Source of the DNA: Noviherbaspirillum aridicola
GTDB taxonomy: Bacteria; Pseudomonadota; Gammaproteobacteria; Burkholderiales; Burkholderiaceae_D
Assembly (NCBI RefSeq): GCF_019656455.1
Contig: NZ_BPMK01000005.1
Location: forward strand, 194,743 to 258,742
Reading direction: 5' to 3'
Length of the DNA: 64,000 bases
The position numbers and the translations under genes were made by a program. The notes beneath the pieces were generated by a model that worked only from the letters and a program-made list of their open reading frames with translations, had not been told where the DNA came from and searched no databases. This document shows, piece after piece, positions 18,771 through 27,742 of this stretch (position 1 is its first letter; each line of letters begins with the position of its first letter).

Positions 18771-18852
18771 AAGGACGGCAAGACTTCTTTTGCGGCAAGC
18801 AGCGGTGCCACGCAGCGGCTACAATCTCGCGTTACGCCTGAGGAGCTGCAGA

Positions 18853-19419
18853 ATGAACGACGATTTTACCGAGAAGGACTGGCAACGCCTGTTGCGCCAC
18901 CTGGGAGAAGATCCCGAGCGCCAGGGCCTGCGCGACACGCCCGCGCGCGTCGAAAAGGCATGGCGCCACTGGACTTCCGGTTATGGCAAGGACCCGGCCG
19001 AGATCCTCAAGGTCTTCGAGGACGGCGCGGAAAAATACAACGAGCTGATCGTGGTGCGCGGCATCCCGGTCTACAGCCATTGCGAGCATCACCTGGCGCC
19101 GTTCTTCGGCACCGCGACCGTCGGCTACACGCCCAACGGCCGTATCGTCGGCCTGTCCAAGCTGACTCGCCTGGTCGACTGTTTCGCCAAGCGGCTGCAG
19201 GTGCAGGAACGGCTGACGATACAGGTCGCCGAAGCATTGATGGAGCATGTGCAGCCGCTGTCGGTGGGCGTGGTCATTCACTGCCGCCACATGTGCATGG
19301 AAAGCCGCGGCATCCAGACCCCCGGCGAGGAAACCGTGACCTCGGCGCTGCTGGGGGAAATGCGCACCAATCTCGGCCTGCGGACCGAGTTCCTGTCCCT
19401 CGCGCGCGAAAAGCCCTGA
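18853..19419 (+). CDS. folE: GTP cyclohydrolase I
   Basis: 188 residues, normal length. The zinc and catalytic motifs are present: 'YSHCEHHLAPFFG' and 'HCRHMCMESRGIQTP', plus 'GLSKLTRLVDCFAKRLQVQERLT' around the active site (too long to be chance). FolE converts GTP to 7,8-dihydroneopterin triphosphate in the cytoplasm, the first step of tetrahydrofolate/pterin synthesis. Start ATG 18853 with AGGAG at 18841-18845; a longer frame reaching upstream runs through the preceding gene and is not real. It is convergent with the NADH dehydrogenase gene. Confidence 0.97.
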   Translation: MNDDFTEKDWQRLLRHLGEDPERQGLRDTPARVEKAWRHWTSGYGKDPAEILKVFEDGAEKYNELIVVRGIPVYSHCEHHLAPFFGTATVGYTPNGRIVGLSKLTRLVDCFAKRLQVQERLTIQVAEALMEHVQPLSVGVVIHCRHMCMESRGIQTPGEETVTSALLGEMRTNLGLRTEFLSLAREKP

Positions 19420-19496
19420 GCGAAGGAAACCGTGCGGGCCGGCGTGCCCGCGCGGCCGCACCCGGGCGCCCCCCGAATCCGTTTTCCCGTCATCGC

Positions 19497-19520
19497 GATG
19501 CAGGCACGCATGCCTGCATC
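19497..19520. terminator. Perfect hairpin between convergent folE and ndh
   Basis: GATGCAGGCA-CGCA-TGCCTGCATC: 10-bp perfect stem with a 4-nt loop, no T-run on either strand. Its place between two convergent genes suggests a shared, possibly Rho-assisted, end or an mRNA-stabilising structure. Confidence 0.4.
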
Positions 19521-19539
19521 ATCCGCCTCGCACCCGCGC

Positions 19540-20826
19540 TCAGTGCAGCCGTACCGGCGGCGTCACCTTGTCCCCGATCCAGTGCGCCAGCGTCTGCACC
19601 GCCATGCGGGCGAAGCCATGCAGCGCCAGCACGTGCTTGCGGTACATCAGCCGATACAGCACACGCGCCATCCACCCGCCCACCAGCACCTCGCGTCCGG
19701 TCGCCGCGGCGAGCGAGCCGACCGCGGCAAACGGGCCGAGCGACACCAGCGAGCCGTAGTCGCGGTAGCGGAAATGCGGCAGTTCGCCCGGCCGCTCGCG
19801 CGCGAGCAGATCGGCCAGGAACATCGCCTGCTGGTGCGCGACCTGCGCGCGCGGCGGCAGGGCCGCGCCCTTGACCGGGCAGACATGGCTGGAGCAGTCG
19901 CCGAGCGCGAATATGCGCGGATCGTCTATCGTCTGCAGGCTCGGCGTCACCACCACCTGTCTGATCCGGTTCAGGCTCAGTCCGAGCCGGACGCAGATCC
20001 GCGGCGCTTCCACGCCCGCCGCCCATAGCGTGATGTCGGAGGGATAGCAGTTGCCGTCGCTGTCGTGCACCGCGTCGGCCTCGACCCGCGCCACGCTCGA
20101 ACCGGTGCAGACTTCCACGCCGAGCGAGCGCAGATGGCGCGCGGCGCGGCGCGACAGGCGCGGATTCAGTTGCGGCAGCAGGCGGTCGCCGCGTTCCACC
20201 AGCCGCACCCGCACGTCGCTGTCGGGATCGAGGCTGTGCACCCGGTAGCGCGCGAGTTCGCGCACCGCGTGGCTGAGCTCGGCCGCCAGTTCGACCCCGG
20301 TGGCGCCGCCGCCGATGATGACGATGTTGACCGCGGTATAGGCCGGCCGGCTGCTCGCCTGCATGCAGGCGGCGATGAAGCGCTGGCGGAAACGCTCCGC
20401 ATCCTGCACGTGATCGAGCGTGAGCGCATGGTCGGCCGCGCCGGCGGTGCCGTAGAAATTGGTCACCGCGCCGAAGGCGAGCACCAGCCGGTCGTAGGGG
20501 ATGGCGCGCGCCGGCTGCATCTCGCTGCCGTCGGCGGCGCGACGCGGCCCGACCTGAAGCACAGCCCGCGCGCGGTCCACGCCTTCCACCTCGCCGCAGA
20601 CGAAATGAAAGCCGTGCTCGGCCGCCTGCGCCGAGTAGTCGATCTGGTGCGCCTGCGGGTCGAGCTTGCCCGATGCGACCGTGTGCAGCAGCGGCTTCCA
20701 GAAATGCGCCGGCGAGCGGTCGACCAGGATGATGCGCGCGCGGCCGCTCTTGCCGAGCGTGTCGCCGAGCCGCGTGGCCAGTTCCAGTCCGCCCGCGCCG
20801 CCCCCTGCAATCACGATAGTCTGCAT
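19540..20826 (-). CDS. Type II NADH dehydrogenase / FAD-dependent pyridine-nucleotide oxidoreductase
   Basis: 428 residues from ATG 20826, preceded by AAGGAG. Two Rossmann dinucleotide motifs are visible: 'IVIAGGGAGGLELATRLG' at the N-terminus (FAD) and 'IVIIGGGATGVELAAELS' (~175, NADH). 'IFALGDCSSH' (~305) is the conserved FAD-binding motif, and the C-terminus has the hydrophobic/amphipathic stretch expected of NDH-2 membrane attachment ('WMARVLYRLMYRKHVLALHG'). NDH-2 enzymes pass electrons from NADH to quinone without pumping protons. The upstream HAD-like gene runs in the same direction with a 49-bp gap, so the two may be co-transcribed. Confidence 0.9.
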   Translation of the reverse strand: MQTIVIAGGGAGGLELATRLGDTLGKSGRARIILVDRSPAHFWKPLLHTVASGKLDPQAHQIDYSAQAAEHGFHFVCGEVEGVDRARAVLQVGPRRAADGSEMQPARAIPYDRLVLAFGAVTNFYGTAGAADHALTLDHVQDAERFRQRFIAACMQASSRPAYTAVNIVIIGGGATGVELAAELSHAVRELARYRVHSLDPDSDVRVRLVERGDRLLPQLNPRLSRRAARHLRSLGVEVCTGSSVARVEADAVHDSDGNCYPSDITLWAAGVEAPRICVRLGLSLNRIRQVVVTPSLQTIDDPRIFALGDCSSHVCPVKGAALPPRAQVAHQQAMFLADLLARERPGELPHFRYRDYGSLVSLGPFAAVGSLAAATGREVLVGGWMARVLYRLMYRKHVLALHGFARMAVQTLAHWIGDKVTPPVRLH

Positions 20827-20875
20827 GATGGGTCTCCTTCGGTTGGCGCGCATGCACCGCATGCGCCGGACGGTG

Positions 20876-21652
20876 TCAGGCGCTCGCCTGCCAGCGCAGC
20901 GGTCTGCGCAGCACCGGCCGCTGGGCGAGCTGCCCGTGCTTGAGCGAGCGCAGCGTCGAAAAGCTGACGAAGCGGCCGGATTCCTTGCCCGCGCGCTTGC
21001 CGATCAGGTCCCGCAATTCCTGCAGGCGGGGGCACCAGAGGTCGGCGCCGGAAATGCGCGCCACGTCGCGCTCATACGGTGTCGCGGCCATGGTCCAGAT
21101 CCCGGCCCGCTGCGCCGCGCTCAGTCCCGGGACCGCGGCGTCGATCGCGGCGCAGTGTTCCGCTTCCGCGCCGAGCGTGCGCATGGCGAGATGATGCGGC
21201 CCGTTGTCGCCGGCGTCGGCGAAGCGCGCGCCGCTGATCACCACGGCGAAGGTATTGTTCACATCGTTGCCGAAGGCGTGCTGCAGCATTGCGCTGGCGG
21301 CATGGGCCGGCATGTCGGTGACGATCGCCAGTTTGCAGCCGTGCGCGAGCGCCTCATCCATCAGCGCGGCGCAGCCCGGGTGGCGTGCGGCCGGCCGTGC
21401 CTGCAGCTGCAGCCGGACATGCCGTTCCGCGGCTTCCTGCAGTGCCCGTGCGCGCGCCGCGGGCAGGGCCGGGAACAGCGCGGACAGCGCGCGGCTGGCG
21501 CCGTGCATGCGGGCCGCATCCCGGTACTGGGCGAGGGTCCAGCGCTGGGTAAGTCCGCATTCGCCCAGGGCCGCGTTGCAGGCCGCGAGGTGGATCTCCT
21601 CGGTTTCGAATATCACGCCGTCCAGCGCGAGGATGAGTGCTTCGATTGCCAT
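20876..21652 (-). CDS. HAD-superfamily (CbbY-like) protein lacking catalytic residues
   Basis: 258 residues from ATG 21652. The fold resembles the CbbY/beta-phosphoglucomutase branch of haloacid dehalogenase-like hydrolases: N-terminal 'LILALDGVIFETEEIH', a helical cap, 'KLAIVTDMPAHAA' (motif II Thr kept) and 'GLSAAQRAGI'. The key residues are missing. The nucleophilic Asp of motif I (DxD) is Ala (codon GCG), the motif III Lys ('KPxPD' region) is replaced by 'GDNGPHH', and the motif IV acidic pair (ED) is reduced to 'IDAAVPG'. It is therefore unlikely to be an active phosphatase and may be a binding or regulatory protein. The gene is divergent from a LysR regulator and upstream of the NADH dehydrogenase. 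CbbY/CbbR pairing suggests descent from a carbon-metabolism locus (inference). Confidence 0.8.
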   Translation of the reverse strand: MAIEALILALDGVIFETEEIHLAACNAALGECGLTQRWTLAQYRDAARMHGASRALSALFPALPAARARALQEAAERHVRLQLQARPAARHPGCAALMDEALAHGCKLAIVTDMPAHAASAMLQHAFGNDVNNTFAVVISGARFADAGDNGPHHLAMRTLGAEAEHCAAIDAAVPGLSAAQRAGIWTMAATPYERDVARISGADLWCPRLQELRDLIGKRAGKESGRFVSFSTLRSLKHGQLAQRPVLRRPLRWQASA

Positions 21653-21780
21653 GATGTGCCGTCTCCGATCTTGAATTTCTGCCGCGGCCGGCTCGCCCGG
21701 GCCGCTAGTTGACGTTAATATAAGCGCCGTGAATTCAAAAGAAAAATTAATTTTTATAGTCAATTGATAAGGAGTTGCTT
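21653..21780. promoter_or_regulatory. Divergent regulatory region of the LysR and HAD-like genes
   Basis: 128 bp, with an AT-rich core (~21709-21770) that stands out from the GC-rich surroundings and holds an 8-bp palindrome TCAATTGA. This is the usual place for an autoregulatory LysR site; no exact T-N11-A box can be assigned with confidence. Confidence 0.45.
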
Positions 21781-22743
21781 ATGCATCCGGCGAGCTTCAG
21801 GCAGCTCGAAGCCTTGCTGCTGGTGGCCCGGCACGAAAGCGTGTCGCGCGCGGCGGAGGCCATGCACGTGACGCAGCCGGCGGTATCGCTGCAGCTGAAG
21901 ATGCTGGAGGAGGCCGCCGGCACGCCGCTCACGCGCAAGGTCGGACGCGGCGTGCAGCTGACCGCCGCCGGCGAGGTGATGGCGGAATTCGCCGAACGCA
22001 TCCTGCGCCTGTGGGACGAGGCCAACGATGAACTCGCCGCGCTCAAGGGGGTGATCTCCGGCACGCTGCGCATCGGCGCCATCACCACCGCCGAGTACCT
22101 GCTGCCGCCGATGCTGGTGCGCTTCACCAGCGAGCGGCCGGACGTGCGGATCAAGCTGCAGGTCGGCAACCGCAACGACATCATCAACATGCTCACCAAG
22201 CACGAGATCGATCTGGCCATCATGGGCACGCCGCCGCGCGAGCTGCGCACCAACGCGGCGGTGTTCGCCAGGCATCCGATGGCCTTCGTCGCCAGCCCCG
22301 GCCATCCGCTGATGGCGCGCCGCCAGGTCACGCTCGACGACGTGCTCGACGCCAATCTGCTGGTGCGGGAGCGCGGGTCGGGCACGCGCACCGCGGTCGA
22401 AAAGATCTGCAAGGAGGCGGGGAAAAGCCTGCGCATCGGCTCCGAGCTGTCGAGCAACGAAGCCATCAAGCGCATGGCGGTCGCCGGCCTCGGCGTCGCC
22501 TTCCTGTCGGGCTACGCCTGCACGCTCGAGATCGAGGCGGGCCTGGTCGGCCTGCTGCCGATGCCGGGCAATCCGGTCGAGGCCGACTGGTACGTGATGC
22601 ACCTCACGGACAAACCCATCCCCACGGTCGCCGCCGCTTTCCAGGATTTCGTGATCGAGAACGGGCAGGAGGCGGCGCTGCAGCTGCTCGAACCCTTCTA
22701 TCGTTCCGGCGGCAGGAGCAGGCGGACGCGCAAGACCGGCTAG
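21781..22743 (+). CDS. LysR-family transcriptional regulator (CbbR-like)
   Basis: 320 residues from ATG 21781, chosen because AAGGAG lies six bases upstream; a TTG two codons earlier is inside that spacing. N-terminal winged HTH 'SFRQLEALLLVARHESVSRA' with 'AEAMHVTQPAVSLQLKMLEE', followed by the two-lobed periplasmic-binding-protein-like effector domain ('GTLRIGAITTAEYLLPPML', 'HEIDLAIMGTPP', 'MAVAGLGVAFLSG'). The overall pattern is that of CbbR/YeiE-type regulators. It is divergent from the HAD-like gene and lies upstream of the liv transporter operon in the same direction, so either could be a target. No RuBisCO genes are present in the window. Confidence 0.93.
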   Translation: MHPASFRQLEALLLVARHESVSRAAEAMHVTQPAVSLQLKMLEEAAGTPLTRKVGRGVQLTAAGEVMAEFAERILRLWDEANDELAALKGVISGTLRIGAITTAEYLLPPMLVRFTSERPDVRIKLQVGNRNDIINMLTKHEIDLAIMGTPPRELRTNAAVFARHPMAFVASPGHPLMARRQVTLDDVLDANLLVRERGSGTRTAVEKICKEAGKSLRIGSELSSNEAIKRMAVAGLGVAFLSGYACTLEIEAGLVGLLPMPGNPVEADWYVMHLTDKPIPTVAAAFQDFVIENGQEAALQLLEPFYRSGGRSRRTRKTG

Positions 22744-22872
22744 AAGGTTTCCTGGGCTCAGTTCTGCACTGCAGTCCTGCCGACGTGGCGTCGGCCGGCG
22801 CGCATTTCCCGTGCTGCCTGCAGGGCTTTTTCATTGGGAGAGAAGGCGTTGCACATCGTGCGCGCCGGCCTC

Positions 22873-22915
22873 GCAAAACGCAAAACTTCGCCTTACTGGT
22901 TTTGCTATGCAAAAC
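22873..22915. promoter_or_regulatory. Operator-like site: 17-bp palindrome plus two direct-repeat half-sites
   Basis: GCAAAAC occurs twice head-to-tail at 22873-22886, followed at 22899-22915 by the perfect palindrome GTTTTGC-TAT-GCAAAAC. This gives four copies of one half-site within 43 bp, just upstream of the liv promoter (palindrome centre near -59 of the predicted start). A palindrome plus direct repeat is the known operator layout of IclR-family activators such as PobR/PcaU. A near-identical site (GTTTTGC-TAT-GCGAAAC) lies beside the iclR gene at 44313-44329. Confidence 0.65.
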
Positions 22916-22930
22916 AAAGTTCCAAATTCG

Positions 22931-22959
22931 TTGACACCCGCATTCGCTATCGGTTAGCT
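22931..22959 (+). promoter_or_regulatory. Candidate promoter of the liv-adh-aldh operon
   Basis: Consensus -35 TTGACA at 22931-22936, 17-bp spacer, poor -10 TTAGCT at 22954-22959. A good -35 with a weak -10 fits an activator-assisted promoter. Confidence 0.5.
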
Positions 22960-23044
22960 TTCTCGCAAGCCGTATGCGGATTACGGAACAAGAACAACGC
23001 CGGGCGCTTTCAGCACCGCGCGGGTGACAACCTGGAGACAAACC

Positions 23045-23908
23045 TTGGAGCTCATACTTCAGCAATTCCTCAATGGACTGACGCTGGGGGGCGTGTACAG
23101 CCTCGTCGCGCTCGGTCTGACGCTGGTCTACGGCATTCTGCACGTACCCAATTTCGCCCACGGCGCCTTCTACATGGCGGGCGCCTTCGTCGCTTTCTCC
23201 CTGATGGGCAAGCTCGGCCTGAACTACTGGCTGGCGATGGCCGGTGCGGCCGCCGCGGTGGCTTTGCTCGCGGTGCTGGCCGACCGGCTGGTATTCCATC
23301 CGCTGCGCAATTCACCCGGCCTGCATCACATGATCGCCGCCATCGGCGTCCTGCTGTTCCTGGAGTCGGGCGCGCAGGCGATCTGGGGCGCCGACTTCCA
23401 CCGCATGCAGACGCCGTACTCGGGCATCCTTGAATTCGGCGGACTGATCATGCCGCAGCAGCGGCTGCTGATCGTGATCGCGGCCTTCGCGCTGATGATC
23501 CTGCTGCACCTGTTCCTGAAGAAGACGACGACCGGCGCCACCATCATCGCGATGGCGCAGAACCGCGACGGCGCCGCGCTCGTCGGCATCGACCCGAACC
23601 GGGTGGCGATGATGACCTTCGCGATCTCGGGCGTGCTGGCCGCGGTCGCCGCCACCCTGTATGCGCCGATCAACCTGGTGTACCCGGCGATGGGCCACCT
23701 GGTCATCACCAAGGCCTTCGTGATCATCGTGCTCGGCGGCATGGGCAGCGTGCCCGGCGCCATCGTCGGCGGCCTCATCATCGGCTTCGCCGAGGCCTTC
23801 GGCGGCTTCTACCTGTCGACCGACTACAAGGACATCATCGCCTTCGCGCTGCTGGTGGTCATCCTCTCCATCCGTCCGCAAGGTCTGTTCAGCAAAGGAG
23901 TGCGGTAA
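23045..23908 (+). CDS. livH: Branched-chain amino-acid-type ABC transporter permease LivH
   Basis: 287 residues counted from TTG 23045, which gives the usual LivH start ('ELILQQFLNGLTLGGVYSL') and has GGAG (23034-23037) at good distance; a GTG at 23024 would add seven residues. About eight hydrophobic segments; LivH hallmarks are 'LVALGLTLVYGILHVPNFAHG' in the first part (split here) and the cytoplasmic 'AMAQNRDGAALVGID' EAA-like loop. With LivM it forms the inner-membrane channel of a HAAT-family importer. First gene of livH-livM-livG-livF-livK-adh-aldh, all in the same direction with short gaps. The substrate may be an amino acid, or an organic acid or alcohol-derived compound, since this family is often recruited to catabolic clusters. 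Confidence 0.92.
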   Translation: MELILQQFLNGLTLGGVYSLVALGLTLVYGILHVPNFAHGAFYMAGAFVAFSLMGKLGLNYWLAMAGAAAAVALLAVLADRLVFHPLRNSPGLHHMIAAIGVLLFLESGAQAIWGADFHRMQTPYSGILEFGGLIMPQQRLLIVIAAFALMILLHLFLKKTTTGATIIAMAQNRDGAALVGIDPNRVAMMTFAISGVLAAVAATLYAPINLVYPAMGHLVITKAFVIIVLGGMGSVPGAIVGGLIIGFAEAFGGFYLSTDYKDIIAFALLVVILSIRPQGLFSKGVR

Positions 23909-23910
23909 GC

Positions 23911-24928
23911 ATGAAGACCATTGAAGGCAAACTCGGCTGGGCCATCCTGTTCGCGCTGGCGCTGGCATTCCCGTTCCTCGCCTCGAACGATTACCTGCTG
24001 ACGGTGATGTCGCTGGCCTACATCTATGCGATCGCCACCATCGGCCTGAACCTGATCACCGGCTATACCGGTCAGTTCAACCTCGCGCATTCCGGCTTCA
24101 TGGCGGTCGGCGCCTATACCGTCGGCATCCTGACCGTCGATCACCAGTGGCCGTTCTGGCTGGCGTTCGCGCTGTCCGGTTTCGTCGCCGCCGCCATCGG
24201 CATCGCGGTGGGCATCGTGTCGCTGCGCCTGAAGGGCCATTTCTTCTCGATCTTCACGCTGTGCGTGGGCTACATCATGTTCCTGCTGATCGAGAAATGG
24301 GAAAGCCTGACGCACGGCACGGTCGGCATCATCGGCATCCCGGCGCCGGAAAACTTCCTCGGCATCGATTTCGACACGCCGCGCGGCCAGTACTACATGG
24401 TGCTGTTCTTCCTGGTGATCAGCGTCTGGATCATGCACCGCATCGTCACCTCGCTGCTCGGCCGAACCTTCATGGCGGTGCGCAACAGCGAAGAGCTGGC
24501 CGAGGCGCTGGGCATCAATCTGATGCGCAACAAGGTGCTGGCCTTCACGCTGTCGGTGTTCTATGCCGGCGTCGCTGGCGGCCTGTATGCGGGCGCGGTG
24601 CGCTTCATCGGCCCGGGCCTGGCGGGCGTCGAGCATACCTTCGACATGACGATGTTCATGCTGGTGGGCGGCATCGGCACGCTGTTCGGACCGCTGCTCG
24701 GCTCGATCTCGATGCCGTGGCTGACGCAGTATCTGCAGTTCCTGCAGGACTACCGCTTCATCGTGTTCGGTCCGATCCTGGTGGCGCTGGTGATCTTCCT
24801 GCCCAACGGCATCGTCGGCACCTATCTCGCATGGAAGGCCCGCGCGGCCTACCGCAAGTCGGCTCCGGCCGCAGCACGTGCACAGGGCGCGCAGGGCGTC
24901 GCGCCGGCAAAACAGGAGAAGCCGTCCC

Positions 24929-24936
<8 letters not shown>
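23911..24936 (+). CDS. livM: Branched-chain amino-acid-type ABC transporter permease LivM
   Basis: 341 residues, starting two bases after the livH stop. Contains 'YAIATIGLNLITGYTGQFNLAHSG', the signature of LivM-type permeases (here cited in part), about nine to ten membrane segments, and the EAA-like loop 'AVRNSEELAEALGINLMRNK' that contacts the ATPases. The C-terminal ~30 residues are an Ala/Lys/Gln-rich cytoplasmic tail. It pairs with LivH to form the translocation path. Its 3' end overlaps the livG start by 8 bp, so expression is translationally coupled. Confidence 0.93.
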
Positions 24937-25679
<743 letters not shown>

Positions 25680-25693
<14 letters not shown>

Positions 25694-26387
25694 CAAGGTC
25701 TCGGTGAATTACGGCAGCTTCCGGGCTCTTGATAACGTCAGTATCCATGCGAAGCAGGGCGAGCTGGTGGTGCTGCTGGGCGCCAACGGCGCCGGCAAGA
25801 GCTCGATCTTCCTGACCATCAGCGGCCTGAACAAGGCGGCCTCCGGCAGCATCAAGTTCGGCGGCAAGGAACTGGTCGGCATGAAGCCCTCGCAGATCGT
25901 GCACGACGGCGTGGTCCACTGCCCGGAGGGCCGCAAGCTCTTCCCCGGCATGTCGGTGATGAAGAACCTGATGCTCGGCGCCTATGTGCACCGCAAGGAC
26001 AAGGAAGGCGTGCAGCGCACGCTGGAAGAAGTCTTCGAACTGTTTCCGATCCTGCGCGAAAAGCGCGACGTCAACGCCGGCGCCCTGTCCGGCGGCCAGC
26101 AGCAGATGGTGGCGATCGGCCGCGCGCTGATGGGCCGTCCCAAGGCGCTGCTGCTCGACGAACCTTCCCTCGGCCTGGCGCCGCTGGTGGTCAAGCAGAT
26201 GTTCGAGGTGATCGAGAAGATCAACCGCGCGGGCACCACCGTGCTGCTGGCCGAGCAGAACGCCTTCGCGGCGCTGAAGATCGCCAGCCGCGCGTACGTG
26301 ATCGAAAACGGTCACATCGTGATGGAAGGCACCCGCGACGAACTGCTCAACAACGAGCAGGTGCGCAAGGCATATATCGGAGCGTGA
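25680..26387 (+). CDS. livF: ABC transporter ATP-binding protein LivF
   Basis: 235 residues from ATG 25680 (GGGGAG just upstream; GTG 25674 is less likely). Walker A 'GANGAGKSSIF', ABC signature 'ALSGGQQQMVAIGRAL', Walker B 'LLLDEPSLGLAP', switch His position is Gln-like in 'LLAEQNAFAAL' as is normal for LivF, and the family C-terminus 'NNEQVRKAYIGA'. Partner ATPase of LivG. Its start overlaps the livG end by 14 bp. Confidence 0.94.
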
Positions 26388-26478
26388 CCCGGAATACGGT
26401 GTAAAGTTTTGGAGCCGCCGGTTCGCCCGGGGCATACGAAGTCGGCAGCAACAGATCCACCTCAAGGAGACAAAGCAA

Positions 26479-27651
26479 ATGAAGAAGCAACTCGGTGCAC
26501 TGACCCGCATCTCGGCGGCGATGACCATCGGCCTGACCCTCTGCGGCGGCGCGCTGGCGCAGGAAGTCGTCAAGATCGGCTACTCCGGCCCGCTGTCCGG
26601 CGGCGCCGCCCTGTACGGCAAGAACGTGCTGTCCGGCATGGAGATGGCCGTCAACGAGATCAATGCCAAGGGCCTCGAGGTCGGCGGCAAGAAATACAAG
26701 CTGGAACTGGTGTCGCTGGACGACCAGTACAACCCGAGCCAGACCGGCGTCAACGTGCAGCGCCTGATCCAGCAGCACAAGACTCCGGCGGTGCTGGTGC
26801 CGCACTCCGGCGGCATCTTCGCGGTGCAGGCCTTCAATGAGAAGTCCAACGTGCTGCTGCTGGCCTATACCTCGCTGCCGCAAGTCACCGCGCGCAACAA
26901 CAAGCTGACCGTCCGCATTCCGCCGGAATTCACCGGCTATGTCGATCCGTTCATCAAGTCGACCATGCCGAAGTTCGGCAAGAAGGCCGCGATCGCCAAT
27001 GCCGACCACGACTATGCGAAGGCATGGACCGCGGTGTTCAAGCCGGCATGGGAAAAGGCGGGCGGCACCATCGTCGCCGAGAACCCGATGTCCTACAACA
27101 AGGCCACCGATTTCTACTCCGGCGTCTCGCGCGTGCTGCAGGAGAAGCCGGACGTCCTGTTCGTCGGCGGCGCCTCCGAGCCCACCGCGCTGGTGGTCAA
27201 GCAGGCACGTGAACTCGGCTTCAAGGGCGGCTTCATCATCATCGACCAGGCCAAGATGGATGAGATGGCCAAGGTGATCGGCGGCTACGCGCCGCTGGAA
27301 GGTTCGATCGGCGTGCTGCCGCTGGTCGAGGACGAGCGCAAGGATGCCAAGTCCTTCGTCGAGCGCTTCCGCAAGATCAACTCCCGCGATCCGAGCTCGG
27401 AAGTGTCGCTCAACTACACCGCGGTGCATGCGACCGCGCTGGCGATGAAGCTGGCCGGCACCGTGACCGACCCGGCTGCGATCCGCGCCAAGATGAACGA
27501 CGCGTTCAACCAGCTCCCGGCCGAGAACAACCCGAACGACATCGACGGCATCGACGAGAAGGGCGGCACGCTCGCCAACACCTATGTCGGCATGGTCGAA
27601 GGCGGCAAGGTGAAGAACCTCAGCCTGCGCGCGCTCTCGGCTGGCAAGTAA
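26479..27651 (+). CDS. Periplasmic substrate-binding protein of the liv-type transporter
   Basis: 390 residues with a signal peptide (cleavage likely after GGALA). The mature start 'QEVVKIGYSGPLSGGAALYGK' and the type I periplasmic binding fold ('GMEMAVNEINAKG', 'LVSLDDQYNPSQTGVNVQRL') are typical of leucine/isoleucine/valine-type receptors. It delivers the substrate to LivHM. Strong AAGGAG at 26464-26469. A 91-bp gap separates it from livF and a strong hairpin follows its stop. Binding specificity cannot be read directly; the adjoining alcohol and aldehyde dehydrogenases suggest a non-amino-acid catabolic substrate. Confidence 0.9.
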   Translation: MKKQLGALTRISAAMTIGLTLCGGALAQEVVKIGYSGPLSGGAALYGKNVLSGMEMAVNEINAKGLEVGGKKYKLELVSLDDQYNPSQTGVNVQRLIQQHKTPAVLVPHSGGIFAVQAFNEKSNVLLLAYTSLPQVTARNNKLTVRIPPEFTGYVDPFIKSTMPKFGKKAAIANADHDYAKAWTAVFKPAWEKAGGTIVAENPMSYNKATDFYSGVSRVLQEKPDVLFVGGASEPTALVVKQARELGFKGGFIIIDQAKMDEMAKVIGGYAPLEGSIGVLPLVEDERKDAKSFVERFRKINSRDPSSEVSLNYTAVHATALAMKLAGTVTDPAAIRAKMNDAFNQLPAENNPNDIDGIDEKGGTLANTYVGMVEGGKVKNLSLRALSAGK

Positions 27652-27670
27652 GCCGATCAGGCAGTAGCAT

Positions 27671-27698
27671 GACAAGCCGGCAGCGATGCCGGCTTGTC
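27671..27698 (+). repeat. Strong hairpin after the binding-protein gene
   Basis: 12-bp perfect stem with GCGA loop (arms GACAAGCCGGCA and its complement), 19 bp after the stop, no T-run. Its place, after the highest-demand component of a transporter and before downstream genes, fits an mRNA-stabilising or partial attenuation structure. Confidence 0.6.
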
Positions 27699-27742
27699 TC
27701 ATTCTGAACCCGCGATCCCAATTCATTCAGAGATATTTCCAT

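Larger units (their letters stand above)
22744..23044. other. 300-bp regulatory gap before the liv operon
   Basis: No gene seen. Contains the repeat/palindrome operator at 22873-22915 and the candidate promoter at 22931-22959; the stretch 22870-22990 is notably AT-richer than its flanks. Confidence 0.6.

Noticed and set aside
21781..22743. CbbR controlling CO2 fixation genes
   Set aside because: No RuBisCO or phosphoribulokinase genes in the window; CbbR-like proteins often control other targets.
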